64,000 bases of DNA from Marinomonas pollencensis (GTDB lineage Bacteria; Pseudomonadota; Gammaproteobacteria; Pseudomonadales; Marinomonadaceae): assembly GCF_003387375.1 (NCBI RefSeq), contig NZ_QUNG01000002.1, positions 354,011 through 418,010 of the forward strand, given 5' to 3'. The translations under genes and the position numbers were made by a program. How positions within the stretch are numbered: position 1 is the first letter of the stretch; the number at the start of each line of letters is the position of its first letter. Positions 62,627 through 64,000 of the stretch are shown here, one piece after another. The notes under the pieces were generated by a model. That model made no database searches. It saw only the letters and a program-made list of their open reading frames with translations, and was not told the DNA's origin.

Positions 62627-64000
62627 TTAAGCTTTAACTTTAACAGTATCATAAACCAGTTGCGCACCCATTGTATTCGCAAGTGCTTGCACAACTGGGT
62701 GTGAATTTAAATGATCAATAGCAACTTGCAATGCTTCAGCTCTCTTGCTGGCGGCAAACTCTTCTGCTGTCACACCACTCGTCTCTTCGACCGTATCGAT
62801 AATCAAGGGAACACTGAGTTGAAAAAAGTCGCTCAACGCCCCTTGAATTTGTTCGTATCTTGTTTGATTTAACATGTGCCCATACTCTAACGGCACTTCC
62901 AATTTCACCCCTTGCTCGCTGGCAGAAATCAAACTGGAATTCATTAATATATTTTGCACCAAACCTGTCAATGGCAAACGTGGCGCGACCAACCACCAAA
63001 GCTTCATTGTCAGTTCACTAAAATGATTCAACTCTGGCATTGGCATACCCAAAGCAGGTTGAGCTACCGTATCTGGCGCTTTAGGAGCCGTGCTTTCAAC
63101 TTCTAAAACAGCCTGTTCGGGTTCGCTTTCATCAGCCACCGCACCTAATGCTTGCACTAAATCAGCCGCCGGATTAAAAGGATCGGAAACATCGGCAATA
63201 GCACGCTCTTCTGCTTCTTCTTCATCCTCCTCTTCGTCCTCATCATTGGCATCTTGAGGCACACTAAACGGCAAGGTGCCCACTTCTTTATGCGGCACTG
63301 AGTCTGGTTTTTCAATGGCTGACGGTGTTTCCATAAGCGCTTCAGGTTCGACAAAAGTGTCTGTTTGCACGTCTTCATCGAGCAACTCTTCACCTAACGA
63401 CTCTTCTGTTACCAATAGCGCTTCTGCTGTCAGCTCTTCTTTAGGCTCAACAACTTTAGGCTCAACAACTTCAGGCTCAACAGTTTGCTCTGGCGCTGCT
63501 TCCCAAGGTGGTCGTTGTGACTCAGGCAAAGGCTCACTGTGTGCTACCACTTGCTCTTCTTGTGCTACCACTTGCTCTTCTTGTGCAACCTTCTCAGCAG
63601 CGACAGTCGTTGACGCGACCGCATCAACCATCTGCTGCTCTTGCTCTTCTTTCAGCTGCTGAGTATTTTTTGGCGCAGGATCTTGAGCGGCAGAAATATT
63701 TTGTGTTGACTGTGGCCTAGAACCTGCTTCATAAGCGGAGTCTTGCTCATTTGGCGCCGCCATCACGGGCGCAGCCATTTGCGGCGGCGCATCATAACTG
63801 ACCGTCATTGGCGGTGCTGGGCGAAAAGCTATCAATCGCAGCATCAGCATTTCAAAGCCGGATCGTGCGTTGTGCGACAAATGCAAATCTCGCCGCCCAA
63901 TCAACAAACTTTGATACATCAACTGAATCTCTTCAGAACTTACCGACCCTGCAATTTGCTGGATGCGGGCCAAATCCCCTTGCTGATCCAATAAAGCACC
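62627..64000 (-). CDS. dnaX: DNA polymerase III tau/gamma subunit, C-terminal part (5' end outside window)
   Basis: Clamp-loader and replisome-organising subunit. The frame is open to the right edge (reading GALLDQQGD at the edge), so the start and ATPase domains lie outside. About 457 residues are present. They comprise the end of domain III (EEIQLMYQSLLIGRRDL to RLIAFRP), a long acidic Glu/Pro/Val-rich linker with repeats (VAQEEQV, EVVEPKV), then the tau domains IV/V that bind DnaB and the polymerase (LTMKLWWLVAPRLPLTG). A candidate -1 frameshift site lies in the linker. Operon with ybaB-recR. Confidence 0.95.
   Translation of the reverse strand, partial: GALLDQQGDLARIQQIAGSVSSEEIQLMYQSLLIGRRDLHLSHNARSGFEMLMLRLIAFRPAPPMTVSYDAPPQMAAPVMAAPNEQDSAYEAGSRPQSTQNISAAQDPAPKNTQQLKEEQEQQMVDAVASTTVAAEKVAQEEQVVAQEEQVVAHSEPLPESQRPPWEAAPEQTVEPEVVEPKVVEPKEELTAEALLVTEESLGEELLDEDVQTDTFVEPEALMETPSAIEKPDSVPHKEVGTLPFSVPQDANDEDEEEDEEEAEERAIADVSDPFNPAADLVQALGAVADESEPEQAVLEVESTAPKAPDTVAQPALGMPMPELNHFSELTMKLWWLVAPRLPLTGLVQNILMNSSLISASEQGVKLEVPLEYGHMLNQTRYEQIQGALSDFFQLSVPLIIDTVEETSGVTAEEFAASKRAEALQVAIDHLNSHPVVQALANTMGAQLVYDTVKVKA
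63624..63671 (-). other. Candidate -1 frameshift site in dnaX
   Basis: In the dnaX frame the codons CCA AAA AAT give the heptamer A AAA AAT (63665-63671). A shift by -1 leads to a TGA 13 codons later (63624-63626), about 60 residues after domain III begins to end. E. coli uses A AAA AAG at a similar place to make gamma. The last base differs, so efficiency is uncertain. Confidence 0.4.

Noticed and set aside
63276..63662. Plus-strand Ser/Thr/Cys-rich frame inside dnaX
   Set aside because: It mirrors the acidic Glu-rich linker on the other strand; composition, not a gene.
1..64000. CRISPR array, rRNA or tRNA genes, IS elements
   Set aside because: No regularly spaced repeats, no cloverleaf-like sequence and no transposase or terminal inverted repeats that I could support.

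Overview
The window looks like chromosome from a marine gammaproteobacterium of the Oceanospirillales, most like Marinomonas. This is inferred from gene content and protein similarity as I recognise it; there is no rRNA or tRNA gene to anchor it. Most of the window is a dense housekeeping backbone with short gaps, many clean Rho-independent terminators and little repeated DNA.

Layout. 1-9.6 kb: end of a universal stress gene, glnS-cysS, an azlCD amino-acid exporter operon headed by a MarR-GNAT fusion regulator with a large palindrome at its start, the queuosine genes queC and queE, ppiB-lpxH, a small unknown gene and miaE. 9.7-22.3 kb: a pseudokinase/FGE-like membrane protein, acnB behind a structured leader, hpf, a non-coding stretch with a 215-bp tandem duplication of the asd 3' end and terminator, then asd and leuBDC with a divergent LysR gene, and an MFS transporter. 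22.4-31.2 kb: a GH13 alpha-glucosidase, a PerM/AI-2E permease, tusA, a BepA-like metalloprotease, three tiny exported proteins that look related, a solitary tyrosine recombinase and moaCDE. 31.4-40 kb: an EAL signalling protein, a J-domain/SH3 membrane protein, trmJ, small lipoproteins and unknown genes, and a chemoreceptor of unusual topology.

40.2-47.2 kb is the accessory region. It holds a PD-(D/E)XK protein and then decayed parts of a P2-like prophage tail operon: a frameshifted tape-measure end, a truncated gpU-like gene and a second copy of the gpU 5' end. Between them sit cargo genes: an outer-membrane barrel, a two-helix membrane protein, a DUF3800-like protein, a DUF2335-like membrane protein and a 74-residue protein behind a palindromic promoter. 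The region stops at the 5' end of dusA, a known integration hotspot for prophages and islands. This is the best place to look for an undescribed system, probably phage-related cargo or defence.

47.2-64 kb returns to backbone: dusA-talB, a truncated acetyltransferase gene, an Asp/Glu racemase, mlaA with an unusual acidic repeat tail, hrpA, cysK, a class II glutamine amidotransferase, a vWA membrane protein, and the minus-strand series dnaX (right-edge partial), ybaB, recR, rnd, ycgL, ycgN. The dnaX fragment carries a possible -1 frameshift site where a gamma/tau switch would be expected.
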